Positions 46,491-55,089 of a DNA stretch of 64,000 nucleotides are shown here, piece by piece. The translations under genes and the position numbers were made by a program. Within the stretch, counting starts at the first letter, position 1; each line of letters starts with the position of its first letter. The notes beneath the pieces were generated by a model. That model saw nothing but the letters and a program-made list of their open reading frames with translations. It was not told the origin of the DNA and ran no database searches. This DNA comes from JBMNIZ01 sp050951405 (lineage in GTDB: Bacteria; Bacillota; DULZ01), in assembly GCA_050951405.1 (NCBI GenBank), contig JBMNIZ010000005.1, positions 49,258 through 113,257 of the forward strand, given 5' to 3'.

Positions 46491-47493
46491 GGGAAATATC
46501 TCCTTTGTCCATGTCCTGAATGTTTTTTTCAATCTGCTCCACAAAATGGTTTTCTGCACATTGCGCCGCCAGTTGGATAGCGTTCTCGATAGCCCGGGCT
46601 TTCGAGCTACCATGGCAGATGATGCTGACACCCTTCACCCCCAAAAGGGGAGCTCCTCCATACTCGGCATAATCCATCTTCCGCACCAAACCTTTGAGAG
46701 TCGGCACCAGCAAGGCCGCTCCCATTTTGGCCCGCCATGACTGCCTGATCTCCTCTTTCACCATTTGAAAAATTGTTCCGGCCAAACCTTCCGCCAGCTT
46801 GATCACCATGTTCCCCACAAAGCCGTCGCAGACAGCCACATCAACTACCCCTTGCGGCAAATCACGGGCCTCCACATTGCCGTAGAAATTTATGTCAGCG
46901 CCGGACAGAACTTGAAAAGTCTCTTTAGTCAAACTGTTCCCTTTGGTGGCTTCCGTCCCTATGTTCAATAAACCCACGCTGGGATTCACTCTTTTTAATA
47001 TTTGCCTGGCATAAATGCTCCCCATCAAAGCAAACTGGTAAAGATTGACCGGCTCCGTATCGGTGTTTGCGCCCACGTCCAGTAACACCGTAGGTTTCTT
47101 TAAAGTGGGGAAGAGGGTCATGATGGCCGGCCGATAGATACCCTTCACTCGACCAAGAATCAAAAGAGCTGCAGCCATCTGCGCTCCGGTACTCCCCGCA
47201 GAAACCAGTGCATCCGCTTTCCGGTTCTTGACCAATTCCGTGGCCACGGCAATAGAGGTCCCCCGTTTGCGTCTCAAAGCCAGGGCCGGTTGTTCATCCA
47301 TGGTGACCATTTCCGGAGCATGGGCAATTTCGATGGAATCCACCGGGGAATACCGGGCCAATTCTCTTTCCAGCAAATCTTGCCGGCCCACCAAAACAAT
47401 CCGGTAAAGACCCTTTTTCGCGGCCTCCACTGCACCCTTGACAATTTCCCCAGGCGCATGATCGCCTCCCATGGCGTCAACAGCTATCCGCAA
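46471..47493 (-). CDS. plsX: Phosphate acyltransferase PlsX
   Basis: About 340 residues. The start IAVDAMGGDHAPGEIVKGAVEAA, GSTGAQMAAALLILGRVKG (about 100) and DVGANTDTEPVNLYQFALMG (about 135) are characteristic. It makes acyl-phosphate from acyl-ACP for phospholipid synthesis. TTG at 47493 with AGAGGTGG upstream is the most likely start; a GTG six codons earlier overlaps the fapR stop. Confidence 0.93.
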   Translation of the reverse strand: MRIAVDAMGGDHAPGEIVKGAVEAAKKGLYRIVLVGRQDLLERELARYSPVDSIEIAHAPEMVTMDEQPALALRRKRGTSIAVATELVKNRKADALVSAGSTGAQMAAALLILGRVKGIYRPAIMTLFPTLKKPTVLLDVGANTDTEPVNLYQFALMGSIYARQILKRVNPSVGLLNIGTEATKGNSLTKETFQVLSGADINFYGNVEARDLPQGVVDVAVCDGFVGNMVIKLAEGLAGTIFQMVKEEIRQSWRAKMGAALLVPTLKGLVRKMDYAEYGGAPLLGVKGVSIICHGSSKARAIENAIQLAAQCAENHFVEQIEKNIQDMDKGDISHEGRED

Positions 47494-47507
47494 AATATCC
47501 ACCTCTT

Positions 47508-48053
47508 TCACTTGGGAACTGTCACAATAAACTGCCCCTTAAAGACAATTTCTTGCTCCACATAGGAGTAAACGGAGATCAAGTAGACATTACCCCTTTG
47601 GACTTTGACCGCAGCTTTGGCTACCACCCGTTCCCCCAGACGTACAGGTCTTTTATAGCGGACACGGGCGCTTCCCGTCAACACCACCGGAGCATCAATT
47701 ACCGCCACCGCCAGCGAATTGGCCTGGGCAAACAAGTAATGTCCCCGGGCGATCCGGCTCCTGGTCAAAATCATGCTTTCATCGATGTCCAGTAGAGAGA
47801 TACCCCCCTGATTCAGGCGGATATCAATCAGCTCTCCCACAAGCTCCCTGGCTTCCAGGGATTTCAGCCGGCTGTAAGCTTCCTTGGCCATCTGTTTAAC
47901 CCTTTCCCGCACCTGCGGGATGCCTAAAGCCAATCGATCCAGACGAATAGTCTGGACGCTCACCTGAAAGAGGCGGGCCAATTCCCGATCTGTAGCAAAA
48001 GGATTAAGTTCCAAACTGCGCATCAATTCTCTCTGCCTCTGTTCTTTTTTCAA
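47508..48053 (-). CDS. fapR: Transcription factor FapR (lipid synthesis repressor)
   Basis: A 181-residue protein with an N-terminal DeoR-like helix-turn-helix (FATDRELARLFQVSVQTIRLDRLALGIP, about 19-46) and a C-terminal hot-dog domain (IARGHYLFAQANSLAVAVID... PVRLGERVVAKAAV). FapR represses fatty acid and phospholipid genes and is released by malonyl-CoA. It heads the plsX-fab operon, with its own probable operator upstream, implying autoregulation as in Bacillus. Confidence 0.94.
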   Translation of the reverse strand: MKKEQRQRELMRSLELNPFATDRELARLFQVSVQTIRLDRLALGIPQVRERVKQMAKEAYSRLKSLEARELVGELIDIRLNQGGISLLDIDESMILTRSRIARGHYLFAQANSLAVAVIDAPVVLTGSARVRYKRPVRLGERVVAKAAVKVQRGNVYLISVYSYVEQEIVFKGQFIVTVPK

Positions 48054-48097
48054 GGAAACATCAGCATCCTCCCTTGCCCTCTATTTTGTTATCAGGT

Positions 48098-48113
48098 ATT
48101 AGGACCAACTCAT
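48098..48113. promoter_or_regulatory. Candidate FapR operator
   Basis: ATTAGGACCAACTCAT contains one strong half-site (ATTAGGACC against the known ATTAGTACC, 8 of 9) and a weaker second half. It sits just downstream of the -10 box, over the expected start of the fapR transcript, the arrangement known for FapR autoregulation. Confidence 0.6.
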
Positions 48114-48119
48114 AAAAAG

Positions 48120-48148
48120 AGTATAGTACAGAAATGAATGGATTGCAA
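48120..48148 (-). promoter_or_regulatory. Sigma-A promoter for fapR-plsX-fab operon
   Basis: On the minus strand TTGCAA (48148-48143), 17 bases, TATACT (48125-48120). It lies about 70 bases upstream of fapR and directly before the candidate FapR box. Confidence 0.68.
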
Positions 48149-48212
48149 CCAAAAGCCTGGCCACGACGGAAAATATTTTCTCTCTTTTTCCGAGCATTTC
48201 CGTTTTCTTTTA

Positions 48213-48243
48213 AATAAAAAAAACAAGGAGTTAACTCTCCTTG
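48213..48243 (-). terminator. Terminator after rpmF
   Basis: On the minus strand CAAGGAG, a 6-base loop and CTCCTTG are followed by eight T. It is ten bases after the rpmF stop and isolates rpmF from the fapR promoter. Confidence 0.88.
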
Positions 48244-48252
48244 CTTGTCAGC

Positions 48253-48435
48253 TTATTCTTTTTCGACAATAATAGACTTGCCTTTATAGAACCCACAAGA
48301 TGGACAAACTCTGTGCGATAATCTCAATTCATGGCATTGTGGGCATGAAGTCAGGTCCGGGCTTGATATTCGACGCCAAAGAGACCGGCGTTGGTTCTTT
48401 CTTGCCTTGGAAACTCTTCTTTTTGGGACCCCCAC
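48253..48435 (-). CDS. rpmF: Ribosomal protein L32
   Basis: About 60 residues. GVPKRRVSKARKNQRRS at the N terminus and two Cys pairs (CPQC and CPSC) forming a zinc ribbon identify bL32 of the four-Cys type. GTG 48435 follows AAAGGAGGG; a TTG one codon earlier is also possible. It follows yceD, the conserved pair. Confidence 0.94.
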   Translation of the reverse strand: MGVPKRRVSKARKNQRRSLWRRISSPDLTSCPQCHELRLSHRVCPSCGFYKGKSIIVEKE

Positions 48436-48455
48436 CAAAAACCCTCCTTTCCCAT

Positions 48456-48968
48456 CTACTTTCGCAACAAGTCCTTTAACACCTCAAGCCTTGGATCCAC
48501 CTGTTCCTCCTGGCAGCTGCAGTTACGGAAATTCAGATTGTTACCGCAATGAGGGCAAAGGCCCCGGCATTTAGGCGAGCACAAAAACTGCATTGGCAGA
48601 TGCAAATAAATAGTCTCGTAAATCAATCCCTTCAGATCAAGCACATCCCCAGTAAAAAACTGGCCGGGAAAATCCTCCTCTTCTTGATCCGGGGCGGCCT
48701 GACTCCCAAGTATAAATTCCCCCTCAAATTCTCCTTGCACCGGATAATTTACCGGCATGAGGCAGCGGCTGCACCGGGAACTGAGAACCGTTTTCAACAT
48801 ACCCCGCACAAAAAAACCCTCTTCAATTCTTTCCAGCTTCAGTGATACCAGAACCGGTTCTTTAAAACTCAGGCCCTCTCCCTGCCAGTTGAAGGGCTCG
48901 AGCTTCTCAACCAACTGGAGCTCATGCACGGCAGGGTGTTTTTTGATTTGAGACACATCAATATGCAT
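48456..48968 (-). CDS. yceD: YceD family protein (DUF177)
   Basis: A 170-residue DUF177 protein, acidic, with the conserved CSRCLMPVNYPVQGEFEGEF region (about 71-90). A second C-X2-C...C-X2-C pattern (CSPKCRGLCPHCGNNLN, about 128-144) suggests zinc binding. It is always found before rpmF and is linked to 23S rRNA or ribosome accumulation. A good promoter precedes it. Confidence 0.9.
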   Translation of the reverse strand: MHIDVSQIKKHPAVHELQLVEKLEPFNWQGEGLSFKEPVLVSLKLERIEEGFFVRGMLKTVLSSRCSRCLMPVNYPVQGEFEGEFILGSQAAPDQEEEDFPGQFFTGDVLDLKGLIYETIYLHLPMQFLCSPKCRGLCPHCGNNLNFRNCSCQEEQVDPRLEVLKDLLRK

Positions 48969-49002
48969 GTTTTCACCCGCCTGTGTTAAAAACCTACGGT
49001 CT

Positions 49003-49032
49003 ATTATACTAAACTCATGGAAACCTTGTCAA
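49003..49032 (-). promoter_or_regulatory. Sigma-A promoter for yceD-rpmF
   Basis: On the minus strand a perfect TTGACA (49032-49027), 18-base spacer and perfect TATAAT (49008-49003). The -35 box abuts the ackA stop codon. Confidence 0.82.
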
Positions 49033-50238
49033 TTATAAGGAAAGCCCCTGAACGATTTTCTGGGTATCCCTGGCAATCATTAATTCTTCGTTGGTGGGGA
49101 TCACCAGGATTTTCGCCGGAGAATCCGAAGTGGAAATCACAGCTTCTTTGCCCCTGACCTGGTTTTTCTCCTTATCCAATTTCAGACCTAGGAACTCCAT
49201 GCCCCGACAAACGGCTTCCCGCATGGTGGGCGAGTTCTCGCCCAAACCGGCACTAAAGACAAGAACATCGATGCCTCCTAAAGAAGCGGCGTAAGCCCCG
49301 ATGTATTTTTTTACATCATAGGTAAATATATCCAGTGCCAGCTGGGCCCTTTCGTTACCTTCCTTAGCTGCCTTTTCCAAATCCCGAAAGTCGCTGGACA
49401 AACCGGAAATACCCAAAACTCCGCTCTTTTTATTTAACAATGTGTCCACTTCTTCTGTTGACAAATGTTCCTTTTCCACCAGGAAAGAAACAATAGCCGG
49501 ATCCAGATCTCCGCACCGGGTACCCATGGTCAAACCCTCCAGAGGAGTCAATCCCATGCTGGTATCGACGGACTTACCTCCGTCTATAGCCGTAATGCTG
49601 GCTCCGTTTCCCAGATGGCAGGTCACCATTTTTAAATCTTCCAAGGGTAGCCCTAACAGTTCCGCCGCTCTCAGGGATAAATATTTGTGGGAGATACCAT
49701 GAAATCCATACTTTCTTATGCCGTACTTCTCATACAGTTCATAGGGAAGGCTGTAGAGATAGGCATGGGGCGGCATGGTTTGATGGAAAGCCGTATCAAA
49801 GACGGCAACCTGAGGAATGCCCGGCAAGACTTCTTCACAAGCTTCCATCCCTTTTAAGGCCGGGGGATTATGCAAAGGGGCCAGGCTAAAATACATCCGA
49901 ATCGTTTCTTTAATATCTTCATTGATGAGCACGGAAGTGGCAAATTTGCTGCCGCCGTGAATAGCTCGGTGCCCGATGGCATCGATTTCTTTGACATCTT
50001 TTATGACGCCGTATTCGTCATCCATCAAAGCATCAAGAACCATGGCGATAGCCTGGCTATGATCGGATATGGACCCTTCTCTGCTTATCTGATCTTTGCC
50101 TGACGGTTGGTGTTTGAGAACTGCTCCAGGCAGACCGATCCTTTCTACTATGCCTTTCGCCAGCACTGTCTCCTGCTCCATATCGAACAGCTTGTATTTA
50201 ACTGAGGAACTACCGCAGTTTAGTACTAAAATTTTCAT
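49033..50238 (-). CDS. ackA: Acetate kinase
   Basis: About 401 residues. MKILVLNCGSSSVKYKLFD begins the ASKHA fold; KYGFHGISHKYLSLRAAELL (about 175-194), CHLGNGASITAIDGGKSVDTSMG (about 205) and GENSPTMREAVCRGMEFLG (about 330) are signatures. It converts acetyl phosphate and ADP to acetate and ATP. The ATG at 50238 is preceded by AAGGAGGTTTTGATC. No pta gene is adjacent in this window. Confidence 0.96.
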   Translation of the reverse strand: MKILVLNCGSSSVKYKLFDMEQETVLAKGIVERIGLPGAVLKHQPSGKDQISREGSISDHSQAIAMVLDALMDDEYGVIKDVKEIDAIGHRAIHGGSKFATSVLINEDIKETIRMYFSLAPLHNPPALKGMEACEEVLPGIPQVAVFDTAFHQTMPPHAYLYSLPYELYEKYGIRKYGFHGISHKYLSLRAAELLGLPLEDLKMVTCHLGNGASITAIDGGKSVDTSMGLTPLEGLTMGTRCGDLDPAIVSFLVEKEHLSTEEVDTLLNKKSGVLGISGLSSDFRDLEKAAKEGNERAQLALDIFTYDVKKYIGAYAASLGGIDVLVFSAGLGENSPTMREAVCRGMEFLGLKLDKEKNQVRGKEAVISTSDSPAKILVIPTNEELMIARDTQKIVQGLSL

Positions 50239-50285
50239 GATCAAAACCTCCTTAGTAAAATTAGGGATAAGTTTCACAAGGGAGA

Positions 50286-51095
50286 TCATCTCCCCGGCTG
50301 GCCGGCACTTTCATATGCCGCCAGGACCGCTTTGATACAGGGCAATTTTTTTCTTGCTTCCTCCTCTCCCTTACGAATCAGCTCTTTTATTTTACTGAAA
50401 TCAGAACTGCTGAAAGCAGATAAATCAGGTTGAATTAAGATATCCGCCCCCTGGAGGCGAGTTTTTACCACTTCCTTCTCCATCAATTCAATAGAATTTA
50501 AAATGACCTCAAAGATGTTAGTGACTTTTGTGGTCCGATTTTGATCACCCCCGAATTTTACATCTACAGCAATAACCACATCCGCTCCTTGCTCTCTCGC
50601 CGTACTAATCGGCACCCGATCCAGAACAGCACCGTCTACCAGCAATCTGCCCTGCCAAAATTTTGGCGTGAAAATGCCGGGAATGGCAATACTTCCCCGC
50701 ACTGCATCTGCCACCGGGCCTTCGCTGATGACCACCTTTTCCCCTTTCTCCAGGTCCACAGCCACAACATAAAGAGGGATGTGCAGATCGGCAAAATGCT
50801 TATTTTTGATTAAAAGCCGCAAAAAGCTTTCGATTTTATTGCCTCGGATCAGCCCCATTTTTGGCACCGCCAGGTCAAAAAAACCTTGCGGAGGGAGCTG
50901 CTCAAAAATTTTTTCTAAAAACGCAAGATCCACTCCCGCTGCAAAAAAGGCCCCGAAAACGCTTCCTATACTGGAACCTGCAATCAAATGGACGGGCACT
51001 TTTTCTGCAGTCAACACCTTCAATACTCCCAAATGGGCGAAACCCTTCAGGGCACCGGCTCCCAGCGCCAACCCTATAACTGGACTCTTTCCCAT
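50286..51095 (-). CDS. ylbK: Patatin-like phospholipase (YlbK/RssA type)
   Basis: A 269-residue patatin-fold esterase. Oxyanion loop GLALGAGALKGFAHLG (about 7-22), nucleophile Ser in GSSIGSVFG (about 40-48), and catalytic Asp in LLVDGAVLDRVP (about 152). It is most likely a cytoplasmic or membrane-associated lipid hydrolase; the substrate is unknown. It lies next to ylbJ in divergent orientation, as neighbours do in Bacillus. Confidence 0.9.
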   Translation of the reverse strand: MGKSPVIGLALGAGALKGFAHLGVLKVLTAEKVPVHLIAGSSIGSVFGAFFAAGVDLAFLEKIFEQLPPQGFFDLAVPKMGLIRGNKIESFLRLLIKNKHFADLHIPLYVVAVDLEKGEKVVISEGPVADAVRGSIAIPGIFTPKFWQGRLLVDGAVLDRVPISTAREQGADVVIAVDVKFGGDQNRTTKVTNIFEVILNSIELMEKEVVKTRLQGADILIQPDLSAFSSSDFSKIKELIRKGEEEARKKLPCIKAVLAAYESAGQPGR

Positions 51096-51203
51096 GGCGC
51101 CTACCCCCCTTCATTGCTCTGTTAAAGTTTACCACATTTCCAGGTGCTAGAAACCCCGGCCATGGTATAAATATTTAGGGGGACAATTCTTGGAGGTCAT
51201 TCT

Positions 51204-52412
51204 ATGCCCATCATCTTTTTTACTGCTAAAAGCAAAAGAAATATTATTTATTTTTTCAGCTTATCTTTGCTTGTAGCCTTCCTGGTTATCCTGATGGTCT
51301 TTCCCCAGGAGATTCTCCCGGCGGCCCTTAACGGTTTAGAAACCTGGCTCACTGTTGTCTTCCCCGCTCTCTTTCCCTTCTTCGTTCTTTCCGAACTGCT
51401 CATGGACTTCGGTGCAGTCCACTTTTTGAGCGCTCTTTTAGAACCGATGATGCGCCCTCTTTTCCGCCTCCCCGGTTCCAGCGCTATGGTCCTGGCCGTG
51501 GGATACACATCCGGAGCCCCCATTGGAGGGGTCCTGACCGCCCGCTTGAGAAAACAATCACTATTAACCCGAAATGAAGCGGAAAGATTAATATCATTCA
51601 CGAACAATGCTTCTCCTCTTTTTATGCTCAGCGCTGTTTCCGTGGGTTTTTTAGAAAAACCCGCTCTCGGCTGGATCCTGGCGGCAAGCCATTACTCAGC
51701 CAATTTGCTTCTGGGATTTCTCTTCCGCTATTTCGGGCCGGATGCCGGGAAGAGGCCCGCCCCGCCGAAGAGTATTATTCAGCAAGCTGTTTATTCTCTT
51801 CATCAGGTCCGCCGGGAAGCTCCAGGATCTCCTGGAAAAATCCTTGGTGATGCAATCAAAAATTCCATGCAGATCATCCTGGTCATCGGCGGCTTTATCC
51901 TGTTTTTTTCTGTAACAATCCAGGCCTTGACCATTTTAGGTCTGATCAATATTCTGGCCAAATTGTTCGGCCTCATTCTGCTCCCCCTGGGATTTGACCA
52001 GGGACTTCTTCTTCCCTTGGCCAGCGGCTTTATAGAGATGACCATCGGAGCCAAGATGATTGCCGAAAGCGGCGCTCCCCTGGCCCAACAACTGGCCTGC
52101 ATTAGCATGGTTATGGGCTGGGCTGGAATTTCCATCCACGGACAAGTGGCGGCCATGATTGCTGAAACGGATATCAAAATGGGGCTTTATATCCTGGCAA
52201 GATTTCTCCAAGGAATACTGGCAGCCCTTTTTTCCTGTTTTTTATTCCATTCCTTCCCTCCCATCCTTGAGGCCGGTTTTCAACCACAAGCCCCTTCAGC
52301 CAGCACCATTCTCATCCTCAGCTTGAAGAGCATGCTGGGCATTCTGCTGGCCTTGTTCATCCTGGGGTTCCTCTGTTTTGTTTGTAGACAACTTTTTACC
52401 AAAACACAATAA
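51204..52412 (+). CDS. ylbJ: Sporulation integral membrane protein YlbJ
   Basis: A 402-residue protein with eight or more membrane helices. Signatures are WLTVVFPALFPFFVLSELL (about 48-66), GYTSGAPIGGVLTARLRKQ (about 97-115), FTNNASPLFMLSAVSVGFL (about 131-149) and FIEMTIGAKMIAESGAPLAQQ. YlbJ is made in the mother cell under sigma-E in Bacillus and is needed for spore cortex formation. The ATG follows TTGGAGGTC. Its presence supports a spore-forming host. Confidence 0.93.
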   Translation: MPIIFFTAKSKRNIIYFFSLSLLVAFLVILMVFPQEILPAALNGLETWLTVVFPALFPFFVLSELLMDFGAVHFLSALLEPMMRPLFRLPGSSAMVLAVGYTSGAPIGGVLTARLRKQSLLTRNEAERLISFTNNASPLFMLSAVSVGFLEKPALGWILAASHYSANLLLGFLFRYFGPDAGKRPAPPKSIIQQAVYSLHQVRREAPGSPGKILGDAIKNSMQIILVIGGFILFFSVTIQALTILGLINILAKLFGLILLPLGFDQGLLLPLASGFIEMTIGAKMIAESGAPLAQQLACISMVMGWAGISIHGQVAAMIAETDIKMGLYILARFLQGILAALFSCFLFHSFPPILEAGFQPQAPSASTILILSLKSMLGILLALFILGFLCFVCRQLFTKTQ

Positions 52413-52437
52413 AAGCCCAAGCCAAACAACCTTGGGC
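52411..52437. terminator. Terminator between convergent ylbJ and the coiled-coil gene
   Basis: GCCCAAG and CTTGGGC form a 7-bp stem with a 9-base loop. The minus strand continues with TTTTATTGT, so it mainly terminates the rsmD-side transcript; it may also act for ylbJ. Confidence 0.7.
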
Positions 52438-52447
52438 CTGACCTCAT

Positions 52448-52909
52448 TCATCCTGCCGAGCGGTTTTTCATCCCGTGCAGTTCTTCCCTTCCTTCTCTAA
52501 TACTAGCCAAGGCTTTGTCCAGGCTTTTTTCCAGCTGATCCAGCAATTGGTCCGCATATATATTGGAACCTTCACGAATCTCCATGCCTAAATCCTGTGC
52601 TTTATTGATGATTTCCTCTGCTTTTTCTTTGGCCACTCTGGCAATTTCACTTTCATCAGCCAACTGCTCCACTCTTTCCTTTGCTTTTTCCAGAATCAGT
52701 TGAGCTTCCTTTTCTGCTTCTGACAGCATCCGCTCCCTTTCTTTGGCCACCCAGCGGGCCTGGCGAATTTCTTCCGGCAAAACGGATCTGATCTGATCCA
52801 GACAGTCCAGTAATTCCTCCGCATCAACTACCACTTTCCCGGTTAAGGGTATCTTGGATCCTGTTTCAATAATCTCTTCCAGTTCGTCAAGCATCTCGAA
52901 AATATCCAT
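52448..52909 (-). CDS. Coiled-coil protein, DivIVA/ATP-synthase-B-like
   Basis: About 153 residues, almost entirely helical. MDIFEMLDELEEIIETGSKIPLTGKVVVDAEELLDCLDQIR is a recurring N terminus in clostridial homologues. It is followed by a long charged coiled coil (about 45-140) rich in Glu, Lys and Ala resembling the F0 subunit b or DivIVA. No catalytic motif is present. It overlaps the end of rsmD, in the position where coaD usually stands. Function unknown; a structural or cell-division role is possible. Confidence 0.7.
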   Translation of the reverse strand: MDIFEMLDELEEIIETGSKIPLTGKVVVDAEELLDCLDQIRSVLPEEIRQARWVAKERERMLSEAEKEAQLILEKAKERVEQLADESEIARVAKEKAEEIINKAQDLGMEIREGSNIYADQLLDQLEKSLDKALASIREGREELHGMKNRSAG

Positions 52910-53467
52910 AAGCTTCCCCCTCACTGGCATGCTGGAAATACATAATCATAGTATCACCATAAATCTTCTTTTTCCACAATTGCAGCCCGGGCAACGGCAG
53001 GACTGCTAGATCGGCAGGTGCTTCCCAAACAATACATCCAGCTGCTTGCAGAAGATTTTTGGTGAGAATCAAGTCCAAAGCCTTTGGCCCCAACTGGCTG
53101 GAATACGGGGGATCCAGAAAAATCAAATCAAAAAAAACCTTCTGTGCTTCCCGTAAATAGCGCAGCACATCCGCCGCCAGCACTTCCGCTTGCAGGCTCA
53201 TACCTGCTTTTTGCAGGTTGGCCCGCAAACAGCGAAGAGATCTGCGTTCTTTTTCTACAAAAACCGCTTTCTTAGCTCCTCGACTTAAAGCTTCAATTCC
53301 CAGGGCACCCGACCCGGCAAACAAGTCCAAAACCAGGGCTCCTGGAATTTTATCCTGGAGGGTACTAAAAACGGCCTCTTTCACCCGATCAGAGGTGGGG
53401 CGGGTACGCCATCCCCGCGGTGCGCTACCAGAGGCAGCCCTTTCGCCTTTCCTGCAATAACCCGCAT
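52887..53467 (-). CDS. rsmD: 16S rRNA (guanine966-N2)-methyltransferase RsmD (frameshift near N terminus)
   Basis: RsmD methylates G966 of 16S rRNA. The main frame has SAM motif VLDLFAGSGALGIEALSRGAK (about 20-40 of that frame), and the catalytic LIFLDPPYSS. The true start at 53467 reads MRVIAGKAKGLPLVA and then shifts frame at about 53424; the other frame continues PRGWRTRPTSDRV into the main part. The indel lies in GC-rich GCGCACCGCGG. The C terminus is slightly longer than usual. Confidence 0.88.
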
Positions 53468-53570
53468 CCCTTCAACCACCCATTGCTATTATAGCATAAG
53501 TGCTCCCCGGTGCACCCTTCTCCGCCATCAAAATCCGCCATTTTCATGCAAAAATTTTTCCCTGTTACGT

Positions 53571-53600
53571 GTATATTATCCGTAATACCCGCTCATAATA
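53571..53600 (+). promoter_or_regulatory. Sigma-F/sigma-G type promoter for the CsfG-like RNA
   Basis: GTATA (53571-53575), an 18-base spacer and CATAATA (53594-53600) fit the forespore consensus GHATR-N18-CATNHTA fully. It precedes the structured RNA by 7-8 bases. Confidence 0.72.
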
Positions 53601-53607
53601 TTTACCG

Positions 53608-53730
53608 GTAAGGAAACTTTACCGAAGAGCTTAGAGGTTATTTCTCTAAATAACCCTCCCCCATAAGCTCTTCCTCCGGTTTCTCCTCTCCCAGAACGGC
53701 AACCGCAAATGGTTGCCGTTCTAATTTATT
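53608..53730 (+). ncRNA. csfG: CsfG-like sporulation small RNA
   Basis: A 120-nt structured region upstream of rsmD (ylbH), the locus where Bacillus encodes the forespore RNA CsfG between ylbG and ylbH. Hairpins: GGTAA/TTACC at the 5' end; ACCG-GAAGAGCTT...AAGCTCTTC-CGGT enclosing GGTTATTT/AAATAACC; and a terminal 11-bp hairpin GAACGGCAACC/GGTTGCCGTTC followed by TAATTTATT. Single-stranded C-rich stretches (CCCTCCCCC, CTTCCTCC, CTCCTCTCCC) resemble anti-Shine-Dalgarno motifs. A forespore promoter lies at the correct distance. The family call rests on position, promoter and architecture, not on an alignment. Confidence 0.7.
53694..53730 (+). terminator. Terminator of the CsfG-like RNA
   Basis: Stem GAACGGCAACC/GGTTGCCGTTC with a 6-base loop, then CTAATTTATT. 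The tail touches the stop codon of the convergent DUF2197 gene. Confidence 0.65.
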
Positions 53731-53896
53731 AAATAGGTTTGCCGGGCTTTTGCAGTTCGGCGGCCTGGAATCTCACTTTATTTTCACAAGTATGACAGAT
53801 GAACACCCCCTGAGGATCTTTCGCTAAACGCTGATAGTCCTTATGAATTTTCGTAATTTCCTGCACTGCCCCACACAGGGAACACTTGATTTGCAT
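53729..53896 (-). CDS. DUF2197 zinc-ribbon protein (YlaI-like)
   Basis: A 55-residue protein missed by length filters. It begins MQIKCSLCGAVQEITKIHKD and has two Cys pairs, CSLC (about 5-8) and CHTC (about 34-37), forming a zinc ribbon. A TGAGGTGAG site precedes the ATG. Proteins of this family (Bacillus YlaI) are common in spore formers; function unknown. Confidence 0.8.
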   Translation of the reverse strand: MQIKCSLCGAVQEITKIHKDYQRLAKDPQGVFICHTCENKVRFQAAELQKPGKPI

Positions 53897-53998
53897 CCCT
53901 ACTCACCTCAAGCTAAGTATACCATAAAACGAGCATGCCATTAAATTCCTTGCAAAAAAATTAAGTAGGAAGAATAGAAGAAATGCTTTTGGGAAATT

Positions 53999-55000
53999 AT
54001 GAAAAGAGACCAAAGAAAAAAGGATGGCCTGCCGTTGGATAAGCAGAAGATTTTTCAAACCCAGGGGATATATCTTGATTTAGCCGTAGAGGCCCACGAC
54101 CTTTTAAGAGGGAGACGCCCAAAGAGAGCTCTCCGGGGTGAGCCCAGGAGAGAACCAGCTTTCCCCACGGCTCCACCACTACTATAAGAATTGTGGATGA
54201 GCAGGGAGAGGAATTGATGGGCAGACCCAGGGGCACCTACATAACCATTGAATCCCCGGAACTGAGAAAGAACAACTGGGAGGCCCACAAGAGTATCAGC
54301 CAGGCCTGTGCCAGCTCCCTGCGCCAACTTGATCGCCAATTTCCAGCTGGGCCCGGAAGATGTGGCTTTACTGGTGGGCTTGGGGAACTGGAACGCAACT
54401 CCCGATGCCTTGGGGCCAAAGGTGATGAGGCTCGGTATTAGTCACAAGGCACCTTTTCCACTATGCTCCGGACGAACTATCCGGCGGATTGCGCCCGGTC
54501 TGTGCCGTAGCTCCGGGTGTTCTGGGGATCACCGGCATCGAAACGGCGGAAATCGTCCAAGGCATCGTCGAGCATGTCAAGCCTCGCTTAGTAATCGCCA
54601 TCGATGCCCTGGCTGCAGGCAATCGTGGAGAGGGTGGCCGGCACCATCCAGCTGGCCGATACCGGTATCAGACCCTGGTTCCGGGATAGGAAACAAGAGA
54701 GCCGGCTATTAACCAGGAAACCCTCAACGTGCCTGTCATCGCCATCGGCGTCCCCACTGTAGTCAACGCCATGACCATTGCTTTTGAACTGTTCAATCAA
54801 GCAATGCAAAACGATCCCCAACTGGCCGATTTGCTTCCGGGAAGATACTCGTACAGCAGACGGTCCATCAAGTTCTGGGTTCCTTTGGCGGCAATCTCAC
54901 TGTCACCCCGAAAGAAATCGATGAACTGATCAGCAACGCAGCCCGGGTGATTGCCTCCGGCATTAACCAATCACTCCATGTGGCCATCAACCCGGGATGA
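53999..55000 (+). pseudogene. gpr: Germination protease GPR (multiple frameshifts)
   Basis: GPR degrades small acid-soluble spore proteins during germination. Conserved blocks appear in order but in different frames: GIYLDLAVEAHDLLRGR near 54070, KPRGTYITIESPELR near 54220, LLVGLGNWNATPDALGPKV near 54380, VAPGVLGITGIETAEIVQGI near 54510, VIAIGVPTVVNAMTIAFELF near 54730, and LTVTPKEIDELISNAARVI to the stop at 54998. At least five indels are needed to join them. The neighbouring SASP gene, the substrate of GPR, is intact. Either the locus is decayed or the consensus here is poor. Confidence 0.85.
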
Positions 55001-55030
55001 TTATGCTATGTACCTCCAATAAAAACATAA

Positions 55031-55056
55031 AAAGCAGGCGGGCTGACTCGCCCGCC
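55031..55056 (-). terminator. Terminator after the SASP gene
   Basis: On the minus strand GGCGGGC, a 6-base loop and GCCCGCC are followed by TGCTTTTTATGTTTTT. It lies between the convergent gpr and SASP genes. Confidence 0.85.
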
Positions 55057-55089
55057 CGTAAAGCCAGAGTCTTTAATCATCTAGTTGGG

